From Streptomyces sp. NBC_01260 (GTDB taxonomy: Bacteria > Actinomycetota > Actinomycetes > Streptomycetales > Streptomycetaceae), in contig NZ_CP108464.1 of the NCBI RefSeq assembly GCF_036226405.1, positions 8,060,001 through 8,124,000 of the forward strand: a stretch of 64,000 nt of DNA, given 5' to 3'. Position 1 is the stretch's first letter. Every line of letters begins with the position of its first letter. The position numbers and the translations under genes were made by a program. Under the pieces are notes generated by a model. That model made no database searches and was not told where the DNA came from. It worked only from the letters and a program-made list of their open reading frames with translations. Below are positions 9,439-18,048 of the stretch, piece after piece.

Positions 9439-10422
9439 ATGACGACTGATCTCCCCGGCCCTCCCCAGGAATCCGTCCCGTCCCTGCTACGGCCCGGCGC
9501 CCGTGTGTTCGTCGCGGGCCACCGCGGTCTGGTGGGCTCGGCGGTGGTGCGCCGCCTCACCGCCGAAGGCCACGAGGTGATAACGCGCGGCCGCGACCAG
9601 CTGGACCTGCGTGACGCCGAGCGGACCGCGGCCTTTCTGCGGGACGCACGTCCGGACGCCGTGGTACTGGCCGCCGCCAAGGTCGGCGGGATCATGGCCA
9701 ACAGCACGTACCCGGTGCAGTTCCTGGAGGACAATCTGCGGATCCAGCTGAGCGTGATCGCCGGGGCGCACGCGGCGGGCGTCGAACGGCTGCTCTTCCT
9801 CGGCTCGTCCTGCATCTACCCCAGGCGCACCCCGCAGCCCATCCCCGAGAGCGCCCTGCTCACCGGCCCGCTGGAGCCGACCAACGAGGCGTACGCGCTC
9901 GCGAAGATCGCCGGGATCGTGCAGACCCAGTCCTACCGCCGGCAGTACGGCGCCTCGTACATCAGCGCCATGCCCACCAACCTCTACGGACCGGGCGACA
10001 ACTTCGACCTGGAGACCTCGCACGTCCTGCCCGCACTGATCCGCCGCTTCCACGAGGCGCGGCTGAGCGGGGCGCCGGCCGTCACGCTCTGGGGCTCCGG
10101 AAGCCCCCGGCGCGAATTCCTGCACGTCGATGACCTGGCCGCCGCCTGCGTGCTGCTGCTGGAGCGTTACGACGGTGACGCACCCGTCAACGTCGGCTCC
10201 GGCGAAGACCTGACGATTCGTGAACTCGCTTCGACAGTAGCTGATGTGACGTCCTATCAGGGATTGGTCGAATGGGACACGGCCAAGCCCGACGGCACCC
10301 CGCGCAAGCTGCTGGACGTGTCCCGGCTGGCTTCCCTCGGCTTCGCACCGCGGATCGAGCTGCGTGACGGAATCGCCGGCACCTACGCATGGTGGCTCCA
10401 GCAGCAGGGCACCCGGGTCTGA
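9439..10422 (+). CDS. fcl: GDP-L-fucose synthase (epimerase/reductase)
   Basis: 327 residues. [18 protein letters not shown] is the NADP-binding start of the family. [15 protein letters not shown] sequence appears as [25 protein letters not shown] and [19 protein letters not shown] carry the catalytic Ser-Tyr-Lys set, and [29 protein letters not shown] is characteristic. Its role is 3,5-epimerisation and 4-reduction of GDP-4-keto-6-deoxymannose to GDP-L-fucose. It is divergent from gmd, which makes its substrate. The first about 18 residues are an unusual Pro-rich extension, so a slightly later start cannot be excluded. Confidence 0.95.
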   Translation: MTTDLPGPPQESVPSLLRPGARVFVAGHRGLVGSAVVRRLTAEGHEVITRGRDQLDLRDAERTAAFLRDARPDAVVLAAAKVGGIMANSTYPVQFLEDNLRIQLSVIAGAHAAGVERLLFLGSSCIYPRRTPQPIPESALLTGPLEPTNEAYALAKIAGIVQTQSYRRQYGASYISAMPTNLYGPGDNFDLETSHVLPALIRRFHEARLSGAPAVTLWGSGSPRREFLHVDDLAAACVLLLERYDGDAPVNVGSGEDLTIRELASTVADVTSYQGLVEWDTAKPDGTPRKLLDVSRLASLGFAPRIELRDGIAGTYAWWLQQQGTRV

Positions 10423-10521
10423 CCGGCAGCCGGGACCGGCCCTCCCGGCCGGGTGGGCGGAGGCCGTCGCACTGCCGTCCACCCGGCCCCTCCCCGTTCC
10501 TCGCATCCCCTGCCGCCGCTC

Positions 10522-12066
10522 TCAGTAGGCCCCGCGGCCGTCGGTGACGGCGCGCAGGGTACGGGCCATGAGTCCCATGTCCGTGGCCACGGACCAGTTG
10601 TCCACGTACCAGAGGTCGAGCGACACGGTCTCCTGCCAGGACAGGTCGGAGCGCCCGCTGACCTGCCACAGGCCGGTCAGCCCCGGTTTGACCGCGAGCC
10701 GTCTCAGCTCGCGCTCGTCGTAGCGGGACACCTCGTCCGGCAGCGGCGGGCGTGGTCCGACCAGGGACATGTCACCCCGTAGGACATTGAAGAGCTGGGG
10801 CAGCTCGTCGAGGGACGAGCGGCGCAGCAGCCGGCCGACGCGGGTGACCCGGGGGTCGCGGCGCATCTTGAACATCGGGCCGTCGATCTCGTTGGAGGCG
10901 GCGAGGTGCGCCCGGTGCCGTTCGGCGTCCGCGATCATCGTGCGGAACTTCCACATGGTGAACGGCCGGTTGTGCTGCCCGTGGCGGATCTGCCGGTGGA
11001 AGACCGGTCCGCGGGAAGTGAGCCGGACCGCCGCCGCGACCAGCAGCAGCAGTGGGGCCAGTGCGAGCAGTCCGAGGGCGGCGCCGGTCCGGTCCACCGC
11101 GGCCTTGAGCGCGGGCTGCGCTCCCCGCCGCAGCGGCGGCACGATGTGCAGCAGGGTCAGTCCGGCCGCCGACGCCGGGCGGACCCGGCCCGCCGCGATC
11201 TCCGAGAGGTGCGACAGCACGGACAGTTCGAGCCCGCCGTCGTGAAGCCCCCAGGACAGCCGCCGTAATCGTTCCTCGGTGAGCTCCGGCCCCGGCACCA
11301 CCAGCGCCAGGTCGGCCTCGTGCGCGAAGGCCGCGCCCAGCACCGTCGAGGCGTCGTCGTCGGCGGGTGTGGGCGCGAGCCGCCCCGGGACCGGGGCGTC
11401 GCAGTTCAGCGCCGCCGTTCCCACGGGTACGGCGGCCACCACGACGTAGCCGTGGTCCGAACGGGAGCCGAGCAGCCGCACTGCCCGGTCCACCCCCGCG
11501 GTCTCGCCGACCACCAGTACCCGGCGGGCCGTCCGCCGCTTCCCCCACCGCGGCAGCTGACGGACTCCGGACACCGCCGTGGCCGCCAGCAGGCCCGGGA
11601 TCAGTGCCACGACCGCCGCCGCCGGATCGATGGACCCGTCGGCCACCGTCCAGAGCACCGCCAGTACGCCGATGAGCAGCAGCCAGTCCCCGGATACGGT
11701 CAGCGCTCCGGCCGGGCGGCCGGGCGCCCGGAGCGAGTACCGGCCACGCGCGGCCCGCACGGCGGACCACACCAGGGCCGCCGCGGACGCGCCGGCCAGA
11801 GCCCCGGGCTCGCCGTCGGTGCGCAGGACGAGCCAGCCGGGAAGCCCGAGCCCGAGCAGGTCCAGGCAGATGACCAGAGGCAGGTACCGGCCGGGTCCTG
11901 GCTTCGGCCCGGGCCGGGCGGAACGTTCGCGCTGTACGGTCGGGCCCTGCGGCAGCCGGTCGAACTTCTGGCTGCGGGGCCGGTTCGAAGTGGTCCGTGG
12001 GCGAGGTGCCCCCGCCAGTCCCACGGGTCCTGATCTATCGGATTCGGGTAGCTCGACATGCCCCAT
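10522..12066 (-). CDS. Exopolysaccharide polyprenyl glycosylphosphotransferase
   Basis: 514 residues from ATG 12066, selected over upstream starts because a GGGGGG run precedes it at ribosome-site distance. After about 60 polar residues come four or five hydrophobic helices (about 70-175), a CoA-binding-like middle region (RRVLVVGETAGVDRAVRLL), another membrane helix (about 300-325) and the C-terminal bacterial sugar transferase domain. That domain has FHRQIRHGQHNRPFTMWKFRTM, RRSSLDELPQLFNVLRGDMSLVGPRP and KPGLTGLWQVSGRS. This family moves a sugar-1-phosphate (often glucose or galactose) from a nucleotide sugar to undecaprenyl phosphate, the first committed step of repeat-unit synthesis. A perfect hairpin lies in the presumed leader at 12101-12139. 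Confidence 0.93.
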   Translation of the reverse strand: MGHVELPESDRSGPVGLAGAPRPRTTSNRPRSQKFDRLPQGPTVQRERSARPGPKPGPGRYLPLVICLDLLGLGLPGWLVLRTDGEPGALAGASAAALVWSAVRAARGRYSLRAPGRPAGALTVSGDWLLLIGVLAVLWTVADGSIDPAAAVVALIPGLLAATAVSGVRQLPRWGKRRTARRVLVVGETAGVDRAVRLLGSRSDHGYVVVAAVPVGTAALNCDAPVPGRLAPTPADDDASTVLGAAFAHEADLALVVPGPELTEERLRRLSWGLHDGGLELSVLSHLSEIAAGRVRPASAAGLTLLHIVPPLRRGAQPALKAAVDRTGAALGLLALAPLLLLVAAAVRLTSRGPVFHRQIRHGQHNRPFTMWKFRTMIADAERHRAHLAASNEIDGPMFKMRRDPRVTRVGRLLRRSSLDELPQLFNVLRGDMSLVGPRPPLPDEVSRYDERELRRLAVKPGLTGLWQVSGRSDLSWQETVSLDLWYVDNWSVATDMGLMARTLRAVTDGRGAY

Positions 12067-12442
12067 GAACCCCCCAGTCACAGTTGCATCTCCACAAACG
12101 GGGCGCATCCGCCGATCCTGTGGACTGACGGATGCGCCCTCGCTCGGTGCACGATATCCACACACGTGCCATTTCGCTGGAGTTCCAGTGAAGTTCAGAC
12201 ATGCGGTGTGAGCCGGAACTCGTCCCGTTCCGCGCTGGATCACAGGTTCTGTGCGCTGGTGTTGGTATTTGGGCGGCACCACAATCGGGCGGTGTGTGGA
12301 TATGTACCTCCTCTTCGACAACTACCCTACGTGGCCGCTCGGTTGGTCTGCGCTGCCTGTTCGTGGGGTGGCTCCGCGGGGCTGTCTGGGAGAATGCACC
12401 GTCGGGAGACTGCGCCCGGCCTCGAGTGAAAGAGGACGCACG
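12067..12442. promoter_or_regulatory. Divergent intergenic region with two inverted-repeat structures
   Basis: 376 bases without a convincing gene. It contains a perfect 11-bp inverted repeat, GGGCGCATCCG at 12101-12111 and its complement at 12129-12139, 35 bases upstream of the glycosylphosphotransferase ATG. It also has a second pair, ATATCCACACAC at 12154-12165 and its complement at 12292-12303. Promoters for both flanking genes should be here. The first hairpin could be an attenuator or operator; no regulator can be assigned. Confidence 0.5.
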
Positions 12443-13702
12443 GTGACTCCCGCGGAGAAGAACTGGGCCGGCAACGTCACGTTCGGCGCGAGGCGACTGT
12501 GCGTACCCCGCTCGGAGGCCGAGCTGCGGGAGACGGTGGCCGCTTCCACCGCGGTACGCGCCCTGGGTACCCGGCACTCCTTCAACGCCGTCGCGGACAC
12601 CGCCGGGGACCTCGTGTCGGTGGCCGGTCTGCCGCGCGTGGTCGAGATCGACCCGGCGGCCGGTGCGGTGACGGTGAGCGCGGGGCTGCGCTTCGGCGAG
12701 TTCGCCGGCGAGCTGAACGAGAGCGGCTTCGCCCTGCACAACCTGGGTTCCCTCCCGCACATCTCGGTGGCCGGCGCCTGTGCGACCGGAACCCATGGCT
12801 CGGGTGTCGGGAACCGGTCGCTCGCGGGAGCCGTCCGGGCACTGGACATGGTCACGGCGGACGGCGGGACCCTCTCCCTGCGGCGGGGCGACGCGGACTT
12901 CCCCGGAGCGGTGGTCTCCCTGGGCGCGCTGGGCGTGGTGACCCGGCTGACGCTGGACATGGTCCCGGCCTTCGACGTACAGCAGTGGGTCTACGAGGAT
13001 CTTCCCGAGTCCCGGCTGACCGGGGCCTTCGACGAGGTGATGTCGGCCGCGTACAGCGTCAGCGTCTTCACCGACTGGTGCCCCGGACCGGTCGGCCAGG
13101 TGTGGCTCAAGCAGCGGGTGGGGAGCGGGGGAGCGCGGCAGGCGCCCGGCGACTGGCTGGGCGCACGGCTCGCCGACGGTCCGCGCCACCCGATCGCCGG
13201 TGTGCCGGCCGGCAACTGCACCCGGCAGCAGGGCGCCGCAGGAGCCTGGCACCGCAGGCTGCCGCACTTCCGGCGGGAGTTCACCCCCAGCAACGGGGAC
13301 GAGCTGCAGTCGGAGTACTTCGTGGCCCGGGAGGACGCCGCCGCCGCCTACGAGGCGGTGGGCCGGCTCCGGGACCGGATCACCCCGCTGCTGCAGATCT
13401 CCGAGATCCGTACCGTCGCGGGGGACGACCTGTGGCTGAGCCCGGCGTCCGGCAGGGACTCGGTGGCCTTCCACTTCACCTGGATACCGGACACCGAGGC
13501 GGTGGCACCGGTCCTCCGGGAGATCGAGGAGGCGCTGGCGCCGTTCGCCGCGCGGCCGCACTGGGGCAAGGTGTTCGCCACCGCCCCCGACGTCCTGCGC
13601 ACGCTGTACGGGCGGTATGCCGACTTCGAGAAGCTGATGGCCCGGTACGACCCGGCCGCCACCTTCCGCAACGACTTCCTGGACCGGCACTTCCCGCGGT
13701 GA
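12443..13702 (+). CDS. aldO: Alditol oxidase (AldO-like FAD oxidase)
   Basis: 419 residues from GTG 12443, with AGAGGA just upstream. This length matches the about 418-residue Streptomyces alditol (xylitol) oxidase. The sequence follows that enzyme closely: NWAGNVTF, then GTRHSFN, whose His is the covalent FAD-attachment residue in the family. LPHISVAGACATGTHGSG, SLGALGVVTRLTL, VFTDWCPG, LPHFRREFTPSNGDELQSEY and ARPHWGKVF also match. The reaction is oxidation of C1 of polyols such as xylitol or sorbitol to the aldose, releasing H2O2; it is a soluble VAO-type flavoenzyme. The gene stands alone, divergent from the polysaccharide gene. The exact substrate preference is not readable. Confidence 0.9.
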   Translation: MTPAEKNWAGNVTFGARRLCVPRSEAELRETVAASTAVRALGTRHSFNAVADTAGDLVSVAGLPRVVEIDPAAGAVTVSAGLRFGEFAGELNESGFALHNLGSLPHISVAGACATGTHGSGVGNRSLAGAVRALDMVTADGGTLSLRRGDADFPGAVVSLGALGVVTRLTLDMVPAFDVQQWVYEDLPESRLTGAFDEVMSAAYSVSVFTDWCPGPVGQVWLKQRVGSGGARQAPGDWLGARLADGPRHPIAGVPAGNCTRQQGAAGAWHRRLPHFRREFTPSNGDELQSEYFVAREDAAAAYEAVGRLRDRITPLLQISEIRTVAGDDLWLSPASGRDSVAFHFTWIPDTEAVAPVLREIEEALAPFAARPHWGKVFATAPDVLRTLYGRYADFEKLMARYDPAATFRNDFLDRHFPR

Positions 13703-13721
13703 CCCCCGGGCGCGGTGGGGG

Positions 13722-14731
13722 TCAGCGGCCCTCGCGCTCGTCCCTCGCCCGGGACGGCCAGGCGGCCGCCGACTTGCCCGGCGCGAGGTGGTCCACCACA
13801 TCGGCCAGTTCCTCGCAGGCGCGCTCGATCCGACGGCGGATGTTCTGCTGCTCCGCGACGATGGCGGCCAGCAGGAGCGACGTGAGTGCAACGGCCCCGT
13901 TGAGGACCGTGAGGTTGATCATCACCTCGACCATGCCGTGGCCGGCGAACGGACCGACTTGTTCCGTCCCCGCGACCACCGCCAGGACCGACACCAGCAG
14001 CGCGCACGGCGCGCTGCCCGCGAGCTGGAACCGCAGCGCCGCCCAGATGAGGATCGGGAACACCAGATAGAGCTCGACAGCGGACCACGGGTGGCCAGCA
14101 ACGAGCCCGCGACCGTGACGGTCAGCAGCGCGCCGGCCTCGATCCACCGGTCGGTCACCCGGGGCATCCGCAACTTGCGCAGCACGACGAGGACCAGCGG
14201 GGTGACCACGAGCACCCCCATGGCGTCTCCGGCCCACCATGCCACCCAGACAGTCCAGAACCCGCTCGTGGGCAGTTTGTCGTCGAGCGCCAGCATGGCG
14301 GTGCCCACGGTCGCACTGACGGCCATCCCGGCCAACGCACCCAGGAAGACCAGCATGACGCCGTCGCGCAGCCGGTCCAGCTCCGGACGGAAGCCGACCC
14401 GGCGCAGTATCAGGCAGGCGCAGACGGGTGCGAGCGTGTTGCCCGCCACGACCGCGGCCGTCGACGGCGTCACCGAGGTGCTGAGCGTGGCGATGACGAG
14501 CAGCGAGCCCAGAGCGATCCCGGGCCAGATGTGCGGTCCCAGAATCAGCAGGCAGCCCAGGGCGATCCCGGTCGGCGGCCAGAGCGGTGTGACCACCGCG
14601 CCGTTGACGGTCACCTGCCTCAGAAGTCCCAGCCCCCCGGACACGTAGTAGGCGGCGGCGACTGCCGGCATGCGCAGTGATAATGCCGTGGCCCTGCGCC
14701 GGTACTCCTCGCTGCGGATCACGGTTCTCAT
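13722..14731 (-). pseudogene. MASE1-type membrane sensor gene with a frameshift near 14090
   Basis: From ATG 14731 the frame reads a polytopic membrane protein (AYYVSGGLGLL, PLWPPTGIALGCLLILG, VSATVGTAMLALDD, VAWWAGDAMGVLVVTPLVLV), the hallmark of MASE1 sensor domains. At about 14088-14095 this frame collapses into Arg/Ser-rich sequence. The adjacent frame picks up the expected continuation (SAVELYLVFPILIWAALRF and two more helices), ending in a coil and a stop at 13722. A one-base change explains this: pseudogene, phase-variable gene or assembly error. The intact protein would be about 335 residues with no enzymatic output domain. It lies 58 bases downstream of a SpoIIE phosphatase gene, so it probably fed or accompanied that signalling path. 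Confidence 0.75.
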
Positions 14732-14789
14732 CAGACACCGGCCCCCGCGGGAGGCGGCCGCGTGACACGCACCGGCCCTGATCGCTGCG

Positions 14790-15623
14790 TCATCCGGGGG
14801 CGGCGGGGAACGCGTCGTGGCGCAGGACGAGCACGGCGGCGTCGTCCTTGTGCCCGGTGCGCTCCGCCGTCTCCAGGATCGCGTCGGCCAGTTCGTCCGC
14901 GTCGTCGCCGACCCGGGAGCGCACCAGGCGGACCACCGCGTCCAGCCCCTCGTCGATCGAGTAGGACGGCCCCTCGATCACTCCGTCGGTGAGCAGCACG
15001 AAGGTGCCGGCGGTCGTGAGCCGCCGGGCGGTGACCGGGTACTCCTCGCCGGTCTGGATGCCGAGCGGCAGACCGCCCTCGTCCTCGGTGGTGCCCGACC
15101 GCCCGTCCGCCGTGGCCCACACCGCGGCGACATGCCCCGCGCGGGCACTCCGGAGTTCCCGGGTGAACGGGTCCATCCGGACGAAGGTGCAGGTGGCGAG
15201 GAGGCCGGAGTCCACGGACAGCAGCAGGTCATTGGTCCGCCGCACCACTTCGCCCGGATCGGCCGCGATGACGGCCAGGGCGCGCATCGCGATCCGGATC
15301 TGGCCCATGAAGGCCGCCGCCTCGACATCGTGTCCCTGCACGTCCCCGATGGCGAACGCGAGCGAACCGTCCGGCAGCTGGAAGCCGTCGTACCAGTCGC
15401 CCCCGATGTCCAGACCGCTGCGCGCGGGCGTGTAGCGGGCAGCGGTCTGCAGCCCCGGCAGGGCGGGCAGGGACGAGGGGAGCATCTCGCGCTGAAGCGC
15501 CTCGGCCAGCTCTACCCGCGCCTGATGAAGCTCCACCTCGCGGCGTGCCCGGGAGGTGAGGTGCTGGAGCGTGGTCAGCAATTCCTCGGCACTGGCCGAG
15601 CGGGGAGGACGACGCCGGTTCAT
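14790..15623 (-). CDS. SpoIIE-family PP2C serine phosphatase
   Basis: 277 residues from ATG 15623, preceded by GGAG; an upstream GTG (15662) lacks a ribosome site. An N-terminal coiled stretch (about 10-45, LHQARVELAEALQREML) leads to a complete SpoIIE/PP2C domain. All metal-binding motifs are present: GGDWYD, GDVQGHD, LLTDGVIE and HKDDAAVLVL. This class dephosphorylates anti-anti-sigma factors (STAS proteins) in partner-switching control of alternative sigma factors, in the cytoplasm. The linked MASE1 gene downstream suggests membrane sensing. No sensory domain is fused here. Confidence 0.9.
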   Translation of the reverse strand: MNRRRPPRSASAEELLTTLQHLTSRARREVELHQARVELAEALQREMLPSSLPALPGLQTAARYTPARSGLDIGGDWYDGFQLPDGSLAFAIGDVQGHDVEAAAFMGQIRIAMRALAVIAADPGEVVRRTNDLLLSVDSGLLATCTFVRMDPFTRELRSARAGHVAAVWATADGRSGTTEDEGGLPLGIQTGEEYPVTARRLTTAGTFVLLTDGVIEGPSYSIDEGLDAVVRLVRSRVGDDADELADAILETAERTGHKDDAAVLVLRHDAFPAAPG

Positions 15624-15890
15624 GGGCCGCTCCGCAGCGCGTGTGGTGGCGAGCCGCACCACAGAGTCTGTCGTGGCGGGACGATCCGGCGATCAGCGCT
15701 TCGGATCCGGGACAGGGCCGCGCGCTGCTTCGGACGCGGCTCACGTCATCCTATTTCGGTGCGGTGATCCGCGCAGTCCGAGCGGACAGCGGCTGCCCGG
15801 AACGCGCGTGGCCCGCCGGTTGGGTGGATGCTGGGAGTGAGCCCGTATGGCGGCGTCGCCTGGCGGCCGGCGCGGGCCGGGAGGTGTGCG

Positions 15891-16190
15891 ATGAGCCGGA
15901 CGTTGGAATGGACGGTCCACGTGGACCTGTCCGAGGAGGACGGCGCGACGAAGGCGGAGGCGGTGCTCGACACCGGCACGGCGAAACTCACCGGCCACGG
16001 CGTCGCCCGCTGCAGCCCACAGGACCCGGACGTCCCCACCATCGGTGACGAACTCGCGGCGAGCCGTGCGATGCGCGATGTCGCGGCCCAGCTGATGAGC
16101 GTGGCCGACCGCGAACTCGGAGAGGCCGGCGCGGGGCCCGCGGACGGGCCGGTGCCGCCGCCGTACGCCTGGTCGGACGCGACGGCCTGA
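15891..16190 (+). CDS. DUF1876 family small protein
   Basis: 99 residues from ATG 15891 with GGGAGG eight bases upstream. It matches the pattern of the actinobacterial DUF1876 family: LEWTVHVDLSEEDGATKAEAVLDTG, a middle GHGVARCSPQDPDVPTIGDELAASRAM, and an Ala-rich helix before a Pro-rich tail. It is cytoplasmic, of unknown function and common in Streptomyces, often in stress-type neighbourhoods. It is transcribed away from the SpoIIE gene, from a shared intergenic region of 267 bases. Confidence 0.85.
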   Translation: MSRTLEWTVHVDLSEEDGATKAEAVLDTGTAKLTGHGVARCSPQDPDVPTIGDELAASRAMRDVAAQLMSVADRELGEAGAGPADGPVPPPYAWSDATA

Positions 16191-16293
16191 GCCTGCCGCA
16201 CGGCCCGTGTAACGGCCCGTGCCCACGGGAGGGGCCGTAGCGTGACCGGGGAGGAGACCGGTTCACGCGAACGAGAGACCCCCGGGTGACGCC

Positions 16294-16932
16294 ATGTGCT
16301 GGAGCGCGACCGCCGATCTTGTCGCGGGCACCGCAGTGGCCGCGATCGGCGTGGCCTGCGTCCTGCGGACGCGCCGGACCCGGGACCTGCCGCTCGCCGC
16401 GCTCCCGCTGCTGCTGGGCGCCCATCAGATCATCGAGTCCGCGGTCTGGCGCGCGGACGGCGGCACCGGCCCGGCGACCGTGGCCTGGGCCGTCATCGCA
16501 CTGCCGCTGCTGGCGCTGTGGGTACCGGTGGGTGTGCTGTGCGCGGCGCCGCCGAACGCCCGGCGTCGTCTGCTGGTGCCCCTGGCGGCCGGAGCCGCGA
16601 CGTCCGCCGCCCTCGGGTACAGCCTGGCCGTCCGGCCCGTGACCGCGCAGATCCGGGGGCACACCCTGGGCTATGTGCTCGATCTGCCGCGTCCGGGGCT
16701 GCTCATCGCGGGCTACCTCCTGGCCACCGTCGGATCGCTGCTGCTGTCCGGCGACCGGTGGCTGCGGTGGCTCGGGGCGCTGGCCGGGACCGGGGCCGCG
16801 GTCTGCGCCGCCCTGTGGCGGCTGGAGTTCATCTCGACCTGGTGCGCGTTCGCCGCCGTGTGCTCGGTGGTCCTGCTCGGCTGGTCCGGGAGGCGCCGCC
16901 CCGCCGAGGCGGCCGTACCTGCCGGGCCGTGA
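16294..16932 (+). CDS. Polytopic membrane protein, DUF6629-like
   Basis: 212 residues beginning MCWSATADLVAGTAVAAIGV, a distinctive start shared by a conserved actinobacterial membrane family (I would place it in DUF6629; not searched). Seven hydrophobic helices are visible, with LPLLLGAHQIIESAVWR in the loop after helix 2. The tail is short and basic. No catalytic motif is seen, and function is unknown. It lies about 100 bases after the DUF1876 gene on the same strand and could be co-transcribed. Confidence 0.8.
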   Translation: MCWSATADLVAGTAVAAIGVACVLRTRRTRDLPLAALPLLLGAHQIIESAVWRADGGTGPATVAWAVIALPLLALWVPVGVLCAAPPNARRRLLVPLAAGAATSAALGYSLAVRPVTAQIRGHTLGYVLDLPRPGLLIAGYLLATVGSLLLSGDRWLRWLGALAGTGAAVCAALWRLEFISTWCAFAAVCSVVLLGWSGRRRPAEAAVPAGP

Positions 16933-17383
16933 ACCTCGATTCATCGCAGCCCTGCCACTCGGCCACGCGCGGTCCACACTGGCGCGATCACACGCCTCGC
17001 CCGTTGTTCGAGAGAACTTCTGTGCGCTCTTTCCGGGGGTAACGGAACGGACGTTCAGGTCCGATCGTGCGGTGGCTGTTACAGGTTCCGGGACCCGATC
17101 CATGTGCCCTGTACGGCCTGCGGTGTTGGGGGAGCCAGGGTGTCCGCCCGCGTCAACCCGGCGCCGTACGGCTGGATGCAGCGGACAGGGATTGACAGGT
17201 ACCCGGAGGGTCCGGTGGGTGGCGCCTGCAGCCGTGTGTGACGGAAATGTCCGCACTTCGTAACACGTACCGGGGTGGTGTCCATTGAACGGGCAACAGG
17301 GTCAAAGTGTGCCTTCTCGGCATCACGCCGGGACCGAAAAACGCCCGGACCGCACGGTCCGGGCCTGCATCTGAGGGGTCTTC
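16933..17383. promoter_or_regulatory. Upstream region of the lamin-tail gene, with a hairpin next to the ribosome site
   Basis: 451 bases without a gene. The only clear structure is a perfect 9-bp stem, GCCCGGACC at 17343-17351 and its complement at 17356-17364, with a GCAC loop. It ends 19 bases before the ATG at 17384 and just before the GAGGGG ribosome site. It could be a terminator for upstream transcripts or a leader control element. No sure promoter boxes were found. Confidence 0.45.
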
Positions 17384-17893
17384 ATGTCCCGTTCCGCACG
17401 GCGGATCACCGCCACCGTTCTCGCTTCCGGCGCACTCCTGGCCGCCGCCGCTCTTCCGGCGACCGCAGACGGCCACGGCCACGGCCACGACCACGGTCAC
17501 GACCACGGCCGAGGCCACAGCAAGCCGGCCCCGCGCTCGGCCGTCGTCCTGGGCAAGATCCAGCACGACAGCCCCGGCCGCGACAACCGCTCGAACCGGA
17601 GCCTGAACGGTGAATGGGTCACCGTCACCAACACCGGCCGCAGCTCGGTCAACCTGCGCGGCTGGACCCTCAGTGACGAGAGCCACCGCACCTACCGCTT
17701 CGATCTGCGTCTGGCCGGCCGCTCCTCGGTGCGCGTGCACACCGGTGTCGGCCGCGACGACAGCCGTGATGTCTACCAGGACCTCCGCCGCCACGTCTGG
17801 GACAGCAGCGACACGGCGACCCTCAGGGACGAACACGGTCACAAGATCGACTCGAAGTCCTGGGGCCGCCACCACCACGGGGGCCGCCGCTGA
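17384..17893 (+). CDS. Secreted His-rich lamin-tail-domain protein
   Basis: 169 residues. Signal peptide MSRSARRITATVLASGALLAAAALPATA, then a His/Gly/Asp cluster (about 30-46, alternating HGHGHDHGHDHGRGHS) that could bind metal. A lamin-tail-type beta domain follows (about 50-155: NGEWVTVTNTGRSSVNLRGWTL, TYRFDLRL, VRVHTGVG, WDSSDTATLRDEHG), then a short His-rich end (HHHGG). Lamin-tail domains in exported bacterial proteins are small beta modules of unclear ligand. The gene is monocistronic. Metal binding is inferred from composition only. Confidence 0.88.
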   Translation: MSRSARRITATVLASGALLAAAALPATADGHGHGHDHGHDHGRGHSKPAPRSAVVLGKIQHDSPGRDNRSNRSLNGEWVTVTNTGRSSVNLRGWTLSDESHRTYRFDLRLAGRSSVRVHTGVGRDDSRDVYQDLRRHVWDSSDTATLRDEHGHKIDSKSWGRHHHGGRR

Positions 17894-18048
17894 CCGCTGA
17901 CCGCCGCCCCCTGAACCCGGGGCCGCTGCCGGCTTCCTGACCGCGGCGCACCACGGCCCACCCGGCCGCGGTGCGCCGCACCTGTGTCCGCTGACCCGGG
18001 CAGGTCCGGGCCGAGGGCCGGCCCCGGCACCCATCGGCTGCCGGCCCG

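Noticed and set aside
12035..13891. 618-codon minus-strand frame across the alditol oxidase
   Set aside because: Crosses an intergenic region and lies antisense to a near full-length AldO homologue; no domain pattern.
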